A DNA stretch of 64,000 bases, taken from contig JAVXUO010001376.1 in the NCBI GenBank assembly GCA_033065855.1, forward strand, positions 1,054,001 through 1,118,000, in the 5' to 3' direction. The stretch's first letter is position 1; each line of letters begins with the position of its first letter. This document shows positions 21,901 through 33,203 of this stretch, one piece after another. Both the position numbers and the translations under genes were made by a program. The stretch comes from Escallonia rubra. Lineage: Eukaryota > Streptophyta > Magnoliopsida > Escalloniales > Escalloniaceae. The notes under the pieces are model-generated. The model saw nothing but the letters and a program-made list of their open reading frames with translations. It searched no databases and had not been told where the DNA came from.

Positions 21901-22129
21901 GTAAACCCGTGACGGTGGTGTTGCTCGTGTTGCAGAGGATTTCGGGCCAGTCGCATGGCGAGGATGCAGAATTCCATGCTTGCAGTGATGCTGGATCACC
22001 CCACTGCTGTTTGAGGTTGAGCAGGGTGGTCCTTTCGGTGGTCGAGAACTGAGAATTTACTTGGAAGGACAGGAAGCTGAGGTTTATGGAGAGGAGAATG
22101 AGGAAGGATTTGTCAAATGGTGAGGGCAT
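18980..22129 (-). CDS. HSL3: LRR receptor-like kinase, HSL3 (HAESA-like 3) type
   Basis: This is a plasma-membrane receptor kinase of LRR subfamily XI. It resembles Arabidopsis HSL3 (At5g25930), reported as the receptor for CTNIP/SCREW stress peptides; that function is by homology. Exons are 22129-19510 and 19419-18980. The 90-bp intron 19420-19509 (GT-AG) has no stop, so translating it adds 30 residues. Spliced, the protein is 1019 residues. In order: signal peptide (about 1-26), LRR cap with SSPCDWPEILC (about 57-66), about 20 LRRs (90-600), transmembrane helix (about 633-656), juxtamembrane ETWKLTSFQRLDF, then the kinase. Kinase landmarks are the GSGGSGKVY loop (697-705), K719, HRD 825-827 and DFG 845-847. 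It is an RD kinase with no lost catalytic residue. LLCCIS, GAAQGLCYMHHDC and SRPSMKEVL match HSL3-type proteins. No frame defect is visible. Orthology rather than close paralogy was not tested. Confidence 0.93.
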   Translation of the reverse strand: MPSPFDKSFLILLSINLSFLSFQVNSQFSTTERTTLLNLKQQWGDPASLQAWNSASSPCDWPEILCNTSNTTVTGLLLRSKIFSQIIPSSICDLKNLSVIVLAYNNISGPFPTALYNCSKLEYLDLSQNAFIGLIPTAIYSISTLTYLDLDANNFTGDIPPEIGLLSRLQALYLHSNLFNGTFPAEIGNLSNLEVLTLAYNGFAPMKIPPEFGKLKRLKFLWLKEANLIGEIPDTLGNLSGLQQLDMCLNNLNGNIPPGLFLLKNLSSILLYNNRLSGPIPSLIESLNLTQIDLSANNLTGAIPESFGSLQQLELLNLFRNELTGGIPSSISLIPTLKIFRVFFNNLSGELPPEFGLHSRLEGFEVSNNQLTGKLPGNLCAGGSLSGVVAFSNNLTGEIPKSLGNCASLRTVQLYNNNFSGEVPSGMWTSFNLSSLMLSNNLFSGNLPSNLAWNMSRLEISNNRFSGGIPAGVSSWTSLVVFKASNNLFSGKIPVELSGLSQVITLVLDGNSFSGEFPSQILSWKSLTALNLARNDLSGSIPPVIGSLPDLLDLDLSENQFSGQIPLELGHLRLTSLNLSSNQLSGKIPSEFDNMAYENSFLNNPNLCAINLLSNVRSCFAKKSNSSKLSSKTLAVVLVLAIAVFLVTVVLTLYVVRDYRKKKHRRDIETWKLTSFQRLDFTEVNILSSLTENNMIGSGGSGKVYQIAIGRTGEYVAVKRIWSDRKLDHSLEREFLAEVQILGTIRHSNIVKLLCCISSENSKLLVYEYMENQSLDKWLHGKKRTALYMSNLDVAMDWPRRLQIAVGAAQGLCYMHHDCTPPIIHRDVKSSNILLDSEFNARIADFGLAKILAKRGEPDTMSSVAGSFGYMAPGKSTSASKLYICFESKTWIREFQSFVILPAEYAYTTKVNEKIDVYSFGVVLLELVTGREPNDGAEHTSLAEWAWKHYGEGKSVGDLLDKEIEEPRYLDEMTKVFKLGLICTSTLPSSRPSMKEVLQILRRCNPLEAHKDKKVGAEYDAAPLLGNDKYLSSYKRSKKVSDDGDDSSV

Positions 22130-22314
22130 TTTGCATAGAGGGTGAGCGGAGAAGGTGTTTTGCTTGCCGGAAAAGGCTGAGAAAGGTAAGGGTTGGTTTT
22201 CAAATTTGGGTTGCTGGTTTATAACATCTTCTGGACTGAGTGAGTAAGGTATAAGGACAATATGTTATAGGTGATGATGATCATGCCACTGAAAGTGATG
22301 CCACCAATACGTTG

Positions 22315-22320
22315 AGTCAA
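22315..22320 (-). promoter_or_regulatory. W-box-like site upstream of the HSL3-type gene
   Basis: Read on the minus strand, the motif is TTGACT, the WRKY-binding W-box core, about 190 bp upstream of the start codon. It would fit an immune-responsive receptor gene. A six-base motif alone is weak evidence. Confidence 0.3.
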
Positions 22321-22329
22321 CGGCGAAGA

Positions 22330-25300
22330 GCTACGGATATACACCATTTGGAACTAATCTATGCTGATTTCATGCAGGCCCCCTCCATTTTTTTTCTGAA
22401 TTTTTAGGTGAACTCTGCATTTTTTTGTTTACAAAAGTTTGACTTGATCTGTAATAACATTATAAATCTCCAACAAGTTATTGAAGACTTGTATTTTCAT
22501 CCGTTGGGAGCTGCACCTAACCTAATAATCGAGTGTTGAAGCTCCTGACTGAATGTGGAGAGCACGCGCAAGGCGGTAATTGAAGCGATTACTTTGCCAA
22601 TACGTTCGAGTCTCATCCACCGTCTCTCCTCCCTAATCGGGGTTTAACGGTAGCGACAAGTAACCACAACTGTTTCAGTAATTTGTTAATTACTCATGGG
22701 ATTTAATGAGTTGCCCAAAAATGATACTCCTATATATAATCTGAATTCCGTTAAAATGTCTCCACCAATACCCCTCTTGGTTTGATTAGTTTAGACAAAG
22801 TTGCTGTCCTTCCACTGTAGGGGGACTGTGTTAATCTAGACAAAGTTGCAATATCTGCAGTCAAACTAGGGGTGTATTGTTGGCTTGTATACTCTAAAAT
22901 CCAGGGGGAAGCAGTTCTCTTGACATGGACTGGGATGTAAACAAAGAAGAAAAGAAGAGGGGTGGACCCATCATTCTAGAAGCTAGTAATAATCTTTCTT
23001 TTAAATTGGCTCGTGCTGTTTGCCTAACAAAACCAAATTGGACAAAGGTGAGAATTTGTATTAGTCTACGACTAAATGCTTTTTGTAGTCAAGATTGTGC
23101 AAAAGTATACGAAACAGATGACTGATAACTACTGCTACTTCTTTCTTTCTTTTCCTTTGGTTGAACAACCAACCAGATGGGTTCTACTATTCTAGATGAT
23201 TTATGTTTCTTGCATTTAATGTTTTGATAATGCTGAATCTTTAATTTTGTTTAAGTCGGGGGATGTTGTCTTCAAAAATCCGTAGTACGTATTTCTAATA
23301 CTCTATCGGGATAAATAAAAAAAAAAAGAGAGAGAGAAAAAAATAACGCTCTAACGGGATAGCAAAATCCAGAAGAAGTATATGCAGCAAACTTCTAGCA
23401 ATTACTTTTTCGACTGAACTTGTAACCCATTGATCGAGTTCAAACCAAGTGTTAACCGCGTTGTATATATATATCAACTTCTTGCTAGAGGTGATTTGAC
23501 GGACAAATTAGATATAAAAAATTTCAGACCCTCAAATCGTACTGTAACAATATTGTAGAAAGTTTGATATACAGTATAACTCAAAAAGAAAAAAAGAGAC
23601 ATTATAAAGAGTTTCAAGCTTTGGCTGGAACTTTCCCTTAGGCCGACCTCATACACATGCAAAAGCGACCTTTTGGTCAAACGATGTGTGACATTGAAAG
23701 GAGAAGAGGTTTCCTACTATATTTCCTGGCTGTTTATATGCTTGTGTTTTCTTCCTTGGTCCAGTTTCAAAAAAAACAAAAGCTACTTAAAGAATTTTCT
23801 TCTCTCTGAAATGCATGCATCCATCCTTTCAATCTAGAAGGCTTTTAAGTTTAAGGACCCATGCTTTACTAGAGCATGGCAAAGAATGAAGAAGACGGGG
23901 GCCAAATTAAGTAGGTCATTGTTAACATTTTAAAAGGTGCATAGTTAGACATCGGGGTGTGTAAATAGTCGTATCTTGATCGTATTCTCATCATCCCGTC
24001 CTTCTAAGTAAGTTACAACCTTGAAACAACGAGGGGACGATCATGTTGGACCTCACTCGAGTCCGAAATTTAAAAAGCTCTTTTAGCGATACCATTCAAG
24101 TTAAATGTAGTTTCCTTTTGTACCTTATTTCTAATGGCTTATCTGGTGACACGCCCACACCCCACATATCCACACCCGTTAGGTGTGATCTTCATAAAAA
24201 TTCTACTGAAATTATGACCCTAGAAATTTAGAAATTTAATTATGTTGAGGAGTAAATATGATATCAAAACTTGAACTTGAATGGGTCATTTGCCAAAAAG
24301 TGATGAAAGATAATCTAGCTGGGATTTTTTTTGGCAAATAAGAGAATAACATTGATAATAAAGGCTAAAGAACTTTTCTAGTTGCCTTGGGACATCACAA
24401 ACATATATAAGTCATGAAATACCCGTGATTCCATGTAATAAAGTTACAATAGATAAACATACCTAGTATGTCCTACACAAATTGTAATCAAACCAAAGCA
24501 TAACATATCCTGCACTTTAGCCTAATTTATAGTAATGGAAAAAAACTATGTGTTTTTATGCCGTAGAAAACTTTTCTAACAAAAAGACAATTGTGTCCTT
24601 GTAACAATATTAGTTCATTAGGGGTAAAGAGGTCCTTGAGTTATTAATTTTACAATCCAAATTGTTAACTTTCTTTGCCAGCTGTCACCCATTTGACAAG
24701 TGCACAGCGGCAGCGAGGAGCAAAGAACAACAACAAGAGATGGGAATACACTGCCCCTTTAGTCCTGGCTTTCAGTGGCGGGGACTGCGATGGTGGGTGG
24801 GGCAACCATGGGGGACTGTTATGGAGGGTGGGGCGACCATGGAAGCTACTGACGTAATGGTGTTGATGGGCGAGGGATGGTCATGAAGGAAGGGATAATG
24901 GTGACGGTGGGGGGTGGGGTGAGAATTAGTCTAAATTAGGGTTGTAAATTTTAAACAAAATAACGTCTTTATGCTTATACGCTTAATGAATTAATACATG
25001 TAGGTTTGAAATAAAGGTTGTTTCTTTTATTAGTTGTCATAAAAATATTTTCTATGACATGGCAACATAAAAGCCTTCTCCCAAAGTAATTTGCCAAAAC
25101 TTAGAGGTTTACAAGTCACACCAGAAACCTGGTGAATCCAATTAAGCAAAACATAAAACTAAGATTTACCATGATGGATCCAAATAAATCAAATCAGATA
25201 CCCAACATTTCTTTTTCTAACAGTTTGAAAACAAACCATACAAGAGTTAGCTTCCTTGCTTACTCCCGTGTCCTCATGCCTCATGCCTCTGCTCTTCCAT

Positions 25301-25650
25301 CAGTCGACCCGAGGGCCTAACAACAATCTAGTTCGGTATCAAAATCCTTACAACATCAACTTTCATCCCGATGCGTGCGCTTTATTGATGCAACAACTAA
25401 ATTGTAAACGTAGGTCACCTGCGTCAAACAAATTTCCAATTAACAATCGTAATTACTACCGAACCACAGAAGATCCATGAACTGAAGGGACTAATTACTG
25501 CCAAACCTATCCTGAACCCAGCTCAAAAGCTATCACACAACCACCACTATCAGACACATTAATCACACCAAAACAACCATGTCCGACCAAAACATCTACC
25601 TTAGGTCCACAACCCACGAAACATTACTACTCTAACAAAAGTTGGCTTGC
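22330..25650. other. Intergenic AT-rich region, no gene supported
   Basis: Short open frames here (for example 22925-23125 and 24662-24886) show no domain, codon bias or splice context. Visible features are a GA-rich run (23322-23342) and a G-rich stretch with GGGTGGGG words (24780-24920). I see no element boundaries. Confidence 0.4.
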
Positions 25651-25759
25651 TCGGGAAAGTACCTAGCTCATCGCCTCCCATTCTTCCCTCTGATCGGGAT
25701 TAAAGGGTCACATAATGTTTATGCTATAATTGGTTGTTGGCTAGCTCGTAAAGAGTTAA

Positions 25760-26890
25760 TGATAAAAGGGATTGTTCCGTTTTGGTTCCTTGAACTAGGC
25801 CCGTTTTTAAAAAATAATCCATTTTGGTCCCCTCCCATTTCTCCAAATCAGTCGTCTGTCGAGAAAATAGGAGTTCATGGACTATTTTAAAAAGTAAGAG
25901 GCCTAGTGTAAGAGACCAAAATAAAATTATCCATTTTCTTAATTTTAATCTCTCCACCACCACCTGCCAAACCCATCTCACCTGACTTCCACCAACCCCC
26001 TACTTTCGTCAAACCAATCCCTTACTTCCGTCAAACCCAACTTGTCACTCCACCACCATGGGCAACCAAACGAGCTTTTTGGACAACCATACCCACCACC
26101 ATTGTCGCCATTACTATAATCACAAGATCATATTACTCTCCAACACCATCACCACCAAATTTGTCACCACAATCCCCAGGACTGAACCCACCACCAAATC
26201 TGCCACAACAATAACCACCACCGAATCTACCACCACCGAACCCACCACTTTTATGACCAATCCACCACCAGATCCACTCATACTAAACCCATCGGGACTG
26301 ACAACCAAACCTACCAATTTTCACTTGAACCCAAGATCTACATATGGAGGTGACGACGTCAGTTAATAAAGGTTTGCAGAGGTGGTAGTGGCTTGAGGTA
26401 GCGGTGAGGGCAGTTGGAGAAGTTCGCGAAGGTGGTGGGCCTAGTGGCAGTTGGTGGTGGTGGCTTAAGGAGTGGCAATCATAGGTGGGTGGTTGTGGTG
26501 GTACGGTGTGGTAGGTTGTAAGGCTAGTGGTTGATGGCGGCGCATGCACTTGTGTGAAGTGTGGATGATGGCAGGGGTTGTGTGAAGTGTGTCAATTGGG
26601 TTAGATGGTGGCAAGGGGAATCATGACATTTTCCATTTTGGTGGGATAAGTTTGGTTATATGGTTTGTGCTGTGGCACTGCCACATCATTTTATCATTAG
26701 TTTGACAAAAATGCCCCTGGACAATTGTACATGTGATGGGCACATGGTTACTTTTAACAGAAAATGCTAATAGACAGACCAAAATAGTAACAAAGTATAA
26801 TTCATTGACTAATTTCAAGATAACAGAAGTTCATGAACTACTCTTGAAAAATGAACATTATTTATGGGACCAAAATAGAATCATCCTTTT
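25760..26890. repeat. Possible unclassified element with repeated GGACCAAAAT ends
   Basis: Three related segments contain TTTTGGTCCC or its complement beside GTTCATGGACTA: about 25770-25835, 25865-25935 and 26825-26890. The first is inverted relative to the third. The interior is ACC-rich (26040-26300) and then GGT-rich (26370-26600). I could not find a clear target duplication, so the limits are approximate. Confidence 0.35.
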
Positions 26891-27318
26891 GGTTTACAAT
26901 CATTAAAAATGGAGAAGTTACACAACCACACCTCAACTTAGGGAGTATTTCACAAGCCGTCCCCAATTTTTGGTAGTTATATTGACACTCATTCACATCT
27001 AAGTTTGGATTACAAATTCCCCTCTACGGAATTCATGACTACTGTGTCAAGAAAAATCTAAATCCCAAAATGTCATTGGCGACTTAATGTAATTTTGATT
27101 TTTCATATTTTACTGCTCAAACTCCAAATGTTAATTTAGTCATTTGTTGTCAAAATTTAATGCAGTGAGAAAAATATAAGGGATTGCTAGTGTACTAGTT
27201 CCTAAACTGTCGTATGATTTAATCGTTAGAAATTGAGCTTTGCCAATGCCATCCCATTATTTAGTTTAAGGCCCAAGTTGTCATCAATGGCCAAAAATAG
27301 AAAAGCTATTTCAATCCC
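26891..27318. other. Intergenic, no feature seen
   Basis: AT-rich sequence with no open frame of interest, ending at the PIF/Harbinger target site. Confidence 0.4.
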
Positions 27319-27321
27319 TTA

Positions 27322-30300
27322 GGGTCCAATTGGATCACGGAATTAGCCTTGGAATTGAGGTAGATTTCAGAATTGAACTTTAAGAATTATAATTTTGCTG
27401 ATTGGACAACTTATTTGGAATTAGAATTAAAATTCATACCCAATTCCATGAAATTAAAAACATACTTTAAGGCCCACAGTCTAATTCTTAAGGTCTAACT
27501 TCAAATTTGCAATTCCAGACCCGTTAGAATTCCACCCATTAAGGCCCAACCTCACTATTTTGTCTCTCGACACTCGACTTATGATCTTCTCTGCTCAAAC
27601 ATTCTTCTCTTCCTTCTCTCTACCTACTCTATTCTCTTTGATTCAAGAATTCCATGGTAGCGCCAATCTTCTGTCTCTCTTCTCTTTGATTCAACCTCTC
27701 CATAACAAATCTGAAGATGGTGACATATCTAGGGTTTGCACAACAACGACGAAAATATTGACGACGACAACAACGTTAAAGATCTAGGTTTGATTTATGT
27801 GCTTTAAACCTTAATTTTTTGTATGTGTGTGCCTGTGTGGGTATCTATGATATCTATGATGTGTGGGTACCTATGATTTTTGTGTTTCAGACATGGAAAC
27901 GAAAGACAATGGTAACTGCTGAGTGTAAGTCTTCTTTTGACTCCATATTTAAATCCTTGAGATTGCCGAGATGGATTTTATTACCAAGTTTGATTTATTC
28001 AAACACGCACTTATGGAATCAACTCCCATCATTTTTTTGTTAAATAAGTTCTGTAAATTGGAAATTGTAGGAGCCATTTCTGGAGTTGATAAAATATATG
28101 TGGAAGGACATGATAAGGACAATATCTGATGGAGTAATCATTTGCCTTAACAAACATGTCGTAGTCGTTCAAGGAGGTTTTCCTTTCAATTCTTGTAACA
28201 ATGAAGAATGAGAGCATAATTGATTGTGCACCACCTGTGAAAGACATGGAGTAGCAACCCTTTTTTGTTGGGAATAAAAAATGATATCTTTGTTGATAAT
28301 GACTATGATTTGGAATCATTGCGATGGCATTGACTTAAAGGAAAAATGGGGTGGGGGTATGTACTACAAAGGGGGCAAACCTCACTCTGTAGTAGTGGGT
28401 TGTGTATATCAGCTATATGTGGACTGTGTATATTACATAAAGCAGAATCAGGTTTGTTAGATTACATCTGTAATTGTGGGATGTGTTCTTCATTCTTTTG
28501 TTCACTGTTCTATTTGGTTTATCAAGTTATGGGTCATGTTTGTGACTTTCTCAATGGATAAGTGACTTATCTGCAGGTGTTGTGTTCTAATTTAATTTCA
28601 TGTTACTTTCACATGAAATTTGCTTACTAGTCTGTACTGTAATAATTGGTTCAAAGAAAATCACTAGTATTGAAAATGTTGGTATGCATTCTGGTTAAGT
28701 TATGGGTCATGTTTGTAACTGATGCACTTATATAGAAGTCGTTGCAACAATTGGACCTTATTTTTGCTTGAGAGATGGGCTTCCTCGAAACATATCGGAA
28801 GCTCAAGCAATACTTGGGTGTTGCCATGGCTTTGTAATGAACGCACATGCCTTGACCATTAGCACAAGAAAGGTCTCATTTCAATCAATTCTTACGCGCA
28901 CAAATGGGTCCCTACATTCATATGGACAGCTATCTTCACATTGATTTCTAGCTTGTAATTTTGGGAAACAACTCTTTGGTCTTTGCTAAGAATTTGCTAG
29001 GCATAATGTTGGTAATTGTCAAAAGTTAAGGAAGATAATACTGCACATATTTTAAGAAACACCTCTTTGATCTTGGCTTAGAATTTGCTAAAAATGTTAA
29101 TGTTCGTAACTGTCAAAAGTTAAAGAAGCTAAGACTCCTATTATATCCATCTTTCCATGTGTACCCTTTGCACCTTATTACTGTTCTAGTTATTGCTCTT
29201 CTTCTTACTGTTCTAATTGAAATAATTCTTCTTATTATTGATTTTTGCGTTTGTAAATAGATGAGTACTGATAGCAATGCCTCGCAAGTTAGCTTTCTAA
29301 TAAAAGAAAGAATGTTGGTGATTTGAAGACAAAATCATACCTTAGATGGACTATGAAAATGGACCGCGTTCTTAATGTTGTCTTGCTTGACCAACTTAAT
29401 AATGGGAACAAAGTTCCTAATGGATGGAAACCAAGTGCGTACATTGCTGTGATTGATGCGATAAGTGATCAATGTAACATGAAAGTTATAAAATAGAATG
29501 TTATTGGTCATCTGAAAACATGGGACAAACATTATGAGGTAGTGTCTAAGTTGTTGACCCAAAGTGGCTTTTCGTGGGATTGTTATTCCAATACAATTAG
29601 CATTTATAGTGAAGTTTCTTGGAACGCATATGTCGAGGTAAAAAACATATTAATCTATCTCATTTTTTAAACAATTGGAACGTTACTTATATAGTTCTAT
29701 ATTTACTTTTTGTAGGATCATCCCGACGCAAAGCCATATAGAAGAAAGGTAATTGAGAATTGGGAAGATTTATCAGCTATATGTGGACAAGATCGAGGAA
29801 CAGGGGAAGGAAGTGTTGAAGGTTACAATGAGCTGGCATCTAATTCCAATGTAGAGGAGGCTAGTGAAGATCTTGGTAGCATGAATCGTCATAAAGCAAC
29901 CTCTATAACTAAGTCACAGCCATCGAGAAAGAGAAGTCGTACTAGTGATGCACTTGCTACAGCTGTAACTTCAGTGGCTAGTGCCATTGACAAGGTATAT
30001 GCATCAGAAGCTACAATTGCAAGTGCATATTTCATTTATGAGAAGTTATCAGAGGTGCCAGATTCAGATCAACTTGAGTTGCTCAAAGCTTATGACGTGC
30101 TGACTAGCAATGCGAGGAAATTTGAGTCATTCACGTCCTTCCATTTCACTTGAGGAAGCCATGGTTAATGATGCAAATTAGCACTCATAAGACTTAAAAT
30201 ATGGAGCCAAAAAGGACTTTATGAACTTTGGAATATTTTCAAGGCTAGTTTATTAGGAGCTATTACCTTATTTATTAGTAAAGATCTAACTTGTTAAGCA

Positions 30301-30765
30301 TACATTTGTTACGTTTAAGAACCACTTCATTTTGTTAAGTCTAAGCACATTTCTATCTTTGAGAACATTTTCTTGTTGTCAAGTACCATCATAGCATTAA
30401 AGTTTTAGTATTTAACTTTTAGGTTGCAAATTCAAGTTTGCTTATGAATTAGTTGCATTTTTTCATTTTTTACATAAGTCATCGTGTGTGTATTTTCTTT
30501 TCTTTTATTTTTCTTCTGTTCTCTGGGGCGGGCCGCGAGTGGGTAGTGCTGTTGGGTATGATTTGATAAGACAAATATGAAACCCCCGTTTTGCATATTT
30601 ACATCACTTTTTTTACTTTAGCAATTTCAATTCTTAATCTAATTTTATGTGCTAACCAATCAATGGAATTACAAATTTTATTCAATTCTAAAGCAATTCC
30701 AATAGGAATTGGAATTGAATTGCAATTCTCAATTTTAGTTCCAATTCCATTTTCCAATCGGACCC
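27322..30765 (+). mobile_element. PIF/Harbinger element with Myb/SANT-like gene (decayed)
   Basis: The left end is GGGTCCAATTGG, the right end CCAATCGGACCC, and the 3-bp duplication TTA occurs at 27319-27321 and 30766-30768. Both the TIR and the TTA target are PIF/Harbinger characters. The subterminal 200-300 bp at both ends is rich in GAATTGGAATT words. It encodes a Myb/SANT-like protein (29261-30153), the usual partner gene of this superfamily. I found no recognisable DDE transposase in 27800-29200, so it is either lost or too decayed. Confidence 0.87.
29261..30153 (+). pseudogene. Myb/SANT-like DNA-binding protein of the PIF/Harbinger element
   Basis: The domain reads RWTMKMDRVLNVVLLDQLNN, GWKPSAYIAVIDAISDQCNM, HLKTWDKHYEVVSKLLTQSG, FSWD and, after an intron (29638-29715, GT-AG), DHPDAKPYRRKVIENWEDLS and AICGQDRGTGEG. 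This is the plant Myb/SANT-like domain (Myb_DNA-bind_3) found in PIF/Harbinger partner proteins. The second exon has a basic KSQPSRKRSRTS patch and ends at TGA 30151-30153. An in-frame TAG at about 29494 and a shift between the ATG at 29261 and the domain make it a pseudogene. Confidence 0.85.
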
Positions 30766-30768
30766 TTA

Positions 30769-31072
30769 AAGTGGTTTTCAAATCAACTTTTTGGAAGACT
30801 TGGAACCTTTAAATTTGATAAGTTGTCTTTTGGACCTCAATGTTAGTTTTATATTACAAAACAAACTTTATATTGATTTTCAACAAGAAAATGACAAAAA
30901 GTTATTAATATATGATTCTGCTAGCATAAAAGACTATCAAGCGTATGAGGCCGTCCAATATAGCCGGCGAGACATGTCTACAATATCTCATGACTCAGAA
31001 AGTTGAAAGCTCAGTGAAAATTCTATTATTTTCCTAAAATTACAAGAGATGATCAACTCTATTTAAATTTTA
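30769..31072. other. Intergenic, no feature seen
   Basis: AT-rich sequence between the PIF/Harbinger element and the LINE relic. The frame at 30791-31006 has no recognisable feature. Confidence 0.35.
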
Positions 31073-31310
31073 ATGGTTGAGGAATGTTCACCATCCAGTC
31101 TGCATGGAAGATGTATAACCGTAGCATGTTGTTCCCTGATACCTATTGTTATGGATTCCTGGGCATCTACCAAAATTTTACTCATCTTATGGTTTCTCTG
31201 CACGAAAAGAATGAGAACCAAGGACATATTAAAGGCTTGGAATATTGCGACTAATGAAAACTGTTCCTTAGGTTCTAACAATAAGAAACTATGGAGCATT
31301 GGTCTTGGTC
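31073..31310 (+). pseudogene. LINE reverse transcriptase C-terminal relic, left part (zf-RVT-like)
   Basis: The open frame reads ILWFLCTKRMRTKDILKAWN followed by IATNENCSLGSNNK. This resembles the zf-RVT region near the end of plant L1-type LINE proteins (W....KRL.TKDRL..WN.. ...C.LC). It stops at the copia 2 insertion, and the rest of the domain appears beyond the copia element at 37564-37971. One expected cysteine is replaced by glycine. Confidence 0.6.
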
Positions 31311-33178
31311 TGTTGGTGTTCTCCAAAATAGTGTCCAAATGTGTTTGTTTTGGGGTTCATTTTGTATGTTAACATGATGATATGAAAGAAAGGTGAAGAG
31401 ACAAAGTGATAGGAATCCAAAATAGAAGAGAAATTGAAGTGTAAGTGGGTATATCATAATATGCATCACTTACTAATATACGTATGTGGTATGCTAAGGT
31501 GTATGCATGTGAACCGAGTATGGTGTGAAGCACCATACGAGAAATGATCACACGCACGCATGAGCGTGATAGTCAGGGGCGGACCTATGTTGTGGCAAGG
31601 GGGGCTGAAGCACCCCCTCACTTCTGGGAAAAAAATTGGTTTTCAGGAATCGCACCACCCCGTTCCCGAGACGCCGTTCCATCATCCCCGATACCTCGTT
31701 CCCCGAGACCACAACTCGGTGCTCTCTCTCTCATCGGTGGACAGTGGACGTAATGACCGATGACTAGATCTGGCATATTTCCGGCGACGTCACGCGATTA
31801 AACGGTCTGAACCCACCTTGTAGATCTCCGACCGGCGACCAGATTTTAAAGAAACGGCACTCCTCCGACGGCCAGATCTCCGAGTCTTTGTTTGGCATTC
31901 GACCACGCGACCAGTCACCAGATCTGCTTGACGGAGTGCCACTGCTTGACGTCGTCCGACCACTCGACCAGATCTGCTTGACAGAGTGCCTCACCCATTC
32001 ACCCTACGGCGACCGCGAGCTGCTGCACGGACAATTGCTTGGATTTTCTGCTGGGAATTTGTTTGTTGTATGTTGCTTCATCCCAATTCGTAGTGGAGCT
32101 GCATCCAGCCGTGGTGAATTTGTCTGTTGAGTGTTGTCTACTTGAAACTTGAGTGCTTGACGGAGTGGCCCACTGTTTTGGTGAATTATCATTAATTTAT
32201 TGTTATTATTTATTTTATATTTGTATGTCGATGCTTATGCTACAGACTTGGGTTATTTTGCATGTATATAGATGTCAATACAAATATATTTATATATTAA
32301 AAGTATCATAAACTTAGAGTTCAATTCTAAAATTTTGAGTATCGAAACATTGGTATAGTTTAATTTCAGTGATTATATAGAGATTTAGTAAAGTTCTTAA
32401 ATTGCGTTTAATTCAGTGATTATATAGAGATTTAAAAAAATCTTTATATAATATTATTTTACTATAAAAAAAATTGGGTGCATTCGATAGAATTTTTGAA
32501 CCCCCTGGAAAAATTTTCTGGTTCCGCCCCTGGTGATAGTGGGCCATGAGGCACAATGTGGCGCTTTGAAGGCGCACTTTGCACTTCGCACATGCTTATC
32601 AATGCGATCAGACGCCTTAAAGTTATCATGATCGAATCTGGGCCGTTGGTTTATATCGATGTGATGAATCGGTTGTACTGGTTCGGGTGAGACCCGCCCG
32701 GTAGGAGCTGGGTGGTTAATGGCCTATAATATGGACCGTGAATGTTAACAGTTTATGATACAACATTCCAAATTGAATGGGTGTATGGTGAAAGGGTGTG
32801 ACCCTTGGTGAGTAGCCACTAGTGCTCCATAAATAAAGCACAAAAATCAAAATTTTTTATAGACAATATATTAGCTTTTAGTCTATTCACTTATTTTCCT
32901 TTTGGCATATCTTCCACAACCAGAAAATTCTGCAAAATATATTACTCGTAGAAACATTATTCAGATTTCTATACACTTGTCCGTGGGGTGTTCAACCTTT
33001 GTGCAAACATTATTCACCATTGCGCTTCGTTGTATCTTAGACGGAATTTTCTTGTAACTCACTGTATACCATTTTCTGGTACATACAAATATAAACTTAA
33101 ATAAATTATTATAACTTGCCTCGAAGCTATTTTCTTTTCAGTCACAAAACCATGTACTTCCCCCCCCCCCCCCCCAAA
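31311..33178 (+). repeat. Copia 2 5' LTR (with nested hAT element)
   Basis: Without the hAT insertion and one TSD it is about 900 bp. Shared landmarks with the 3' LTR include AGTGTCCAAATGTGTT, GAAGCACCATACGAGAAAT and CATTGCGCTTCGTTGTATCT. It ends at a C-run (33162-33176) where the 3' LTR has only CCCC. Confidence 0.82.
31574..32532. mobile_element. hAT-type non-autonomous element in copia 2 5' LTR
   Basis: The termini are CAGGGGCGGACC on the left and GGTTCCGCCCCTG on the right. A perfect 8-bp duplication, GTGATAGT, lies at 31566-31573 and 32533-32540. The CAGGGGCGGA end and 8-bp TSD are hAT characters. The 959-bp interior has GC-rich sequence with repeated AGATCTGCTTGACGGAGTGC (31920 and 31972, the second with one change) and no transposase. 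Confidence 0.88.
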
Positions 33179-33203
33179 TATCTTAAGTTTATATTTTGCT
33201 ACA

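Noticed and set aside
26058..26366. Threonine-rich 102-codon frame.
   Set aside because: It comes from ACC/CCA low-complexity sequence with a valine-rich mirror frame on the other strand.
31764..32192. Open frames in the hAT element at 31574-32532.
   Set aside because: GC-rich interior with repeats; no hAT transposase motif such as the C-terminal dimerisation region.
33162..33176. C-run as a biological signal.
   Set aside because: A homopolymer of this kind is prone to slippage and sequencing error; the other LTR has only four C.
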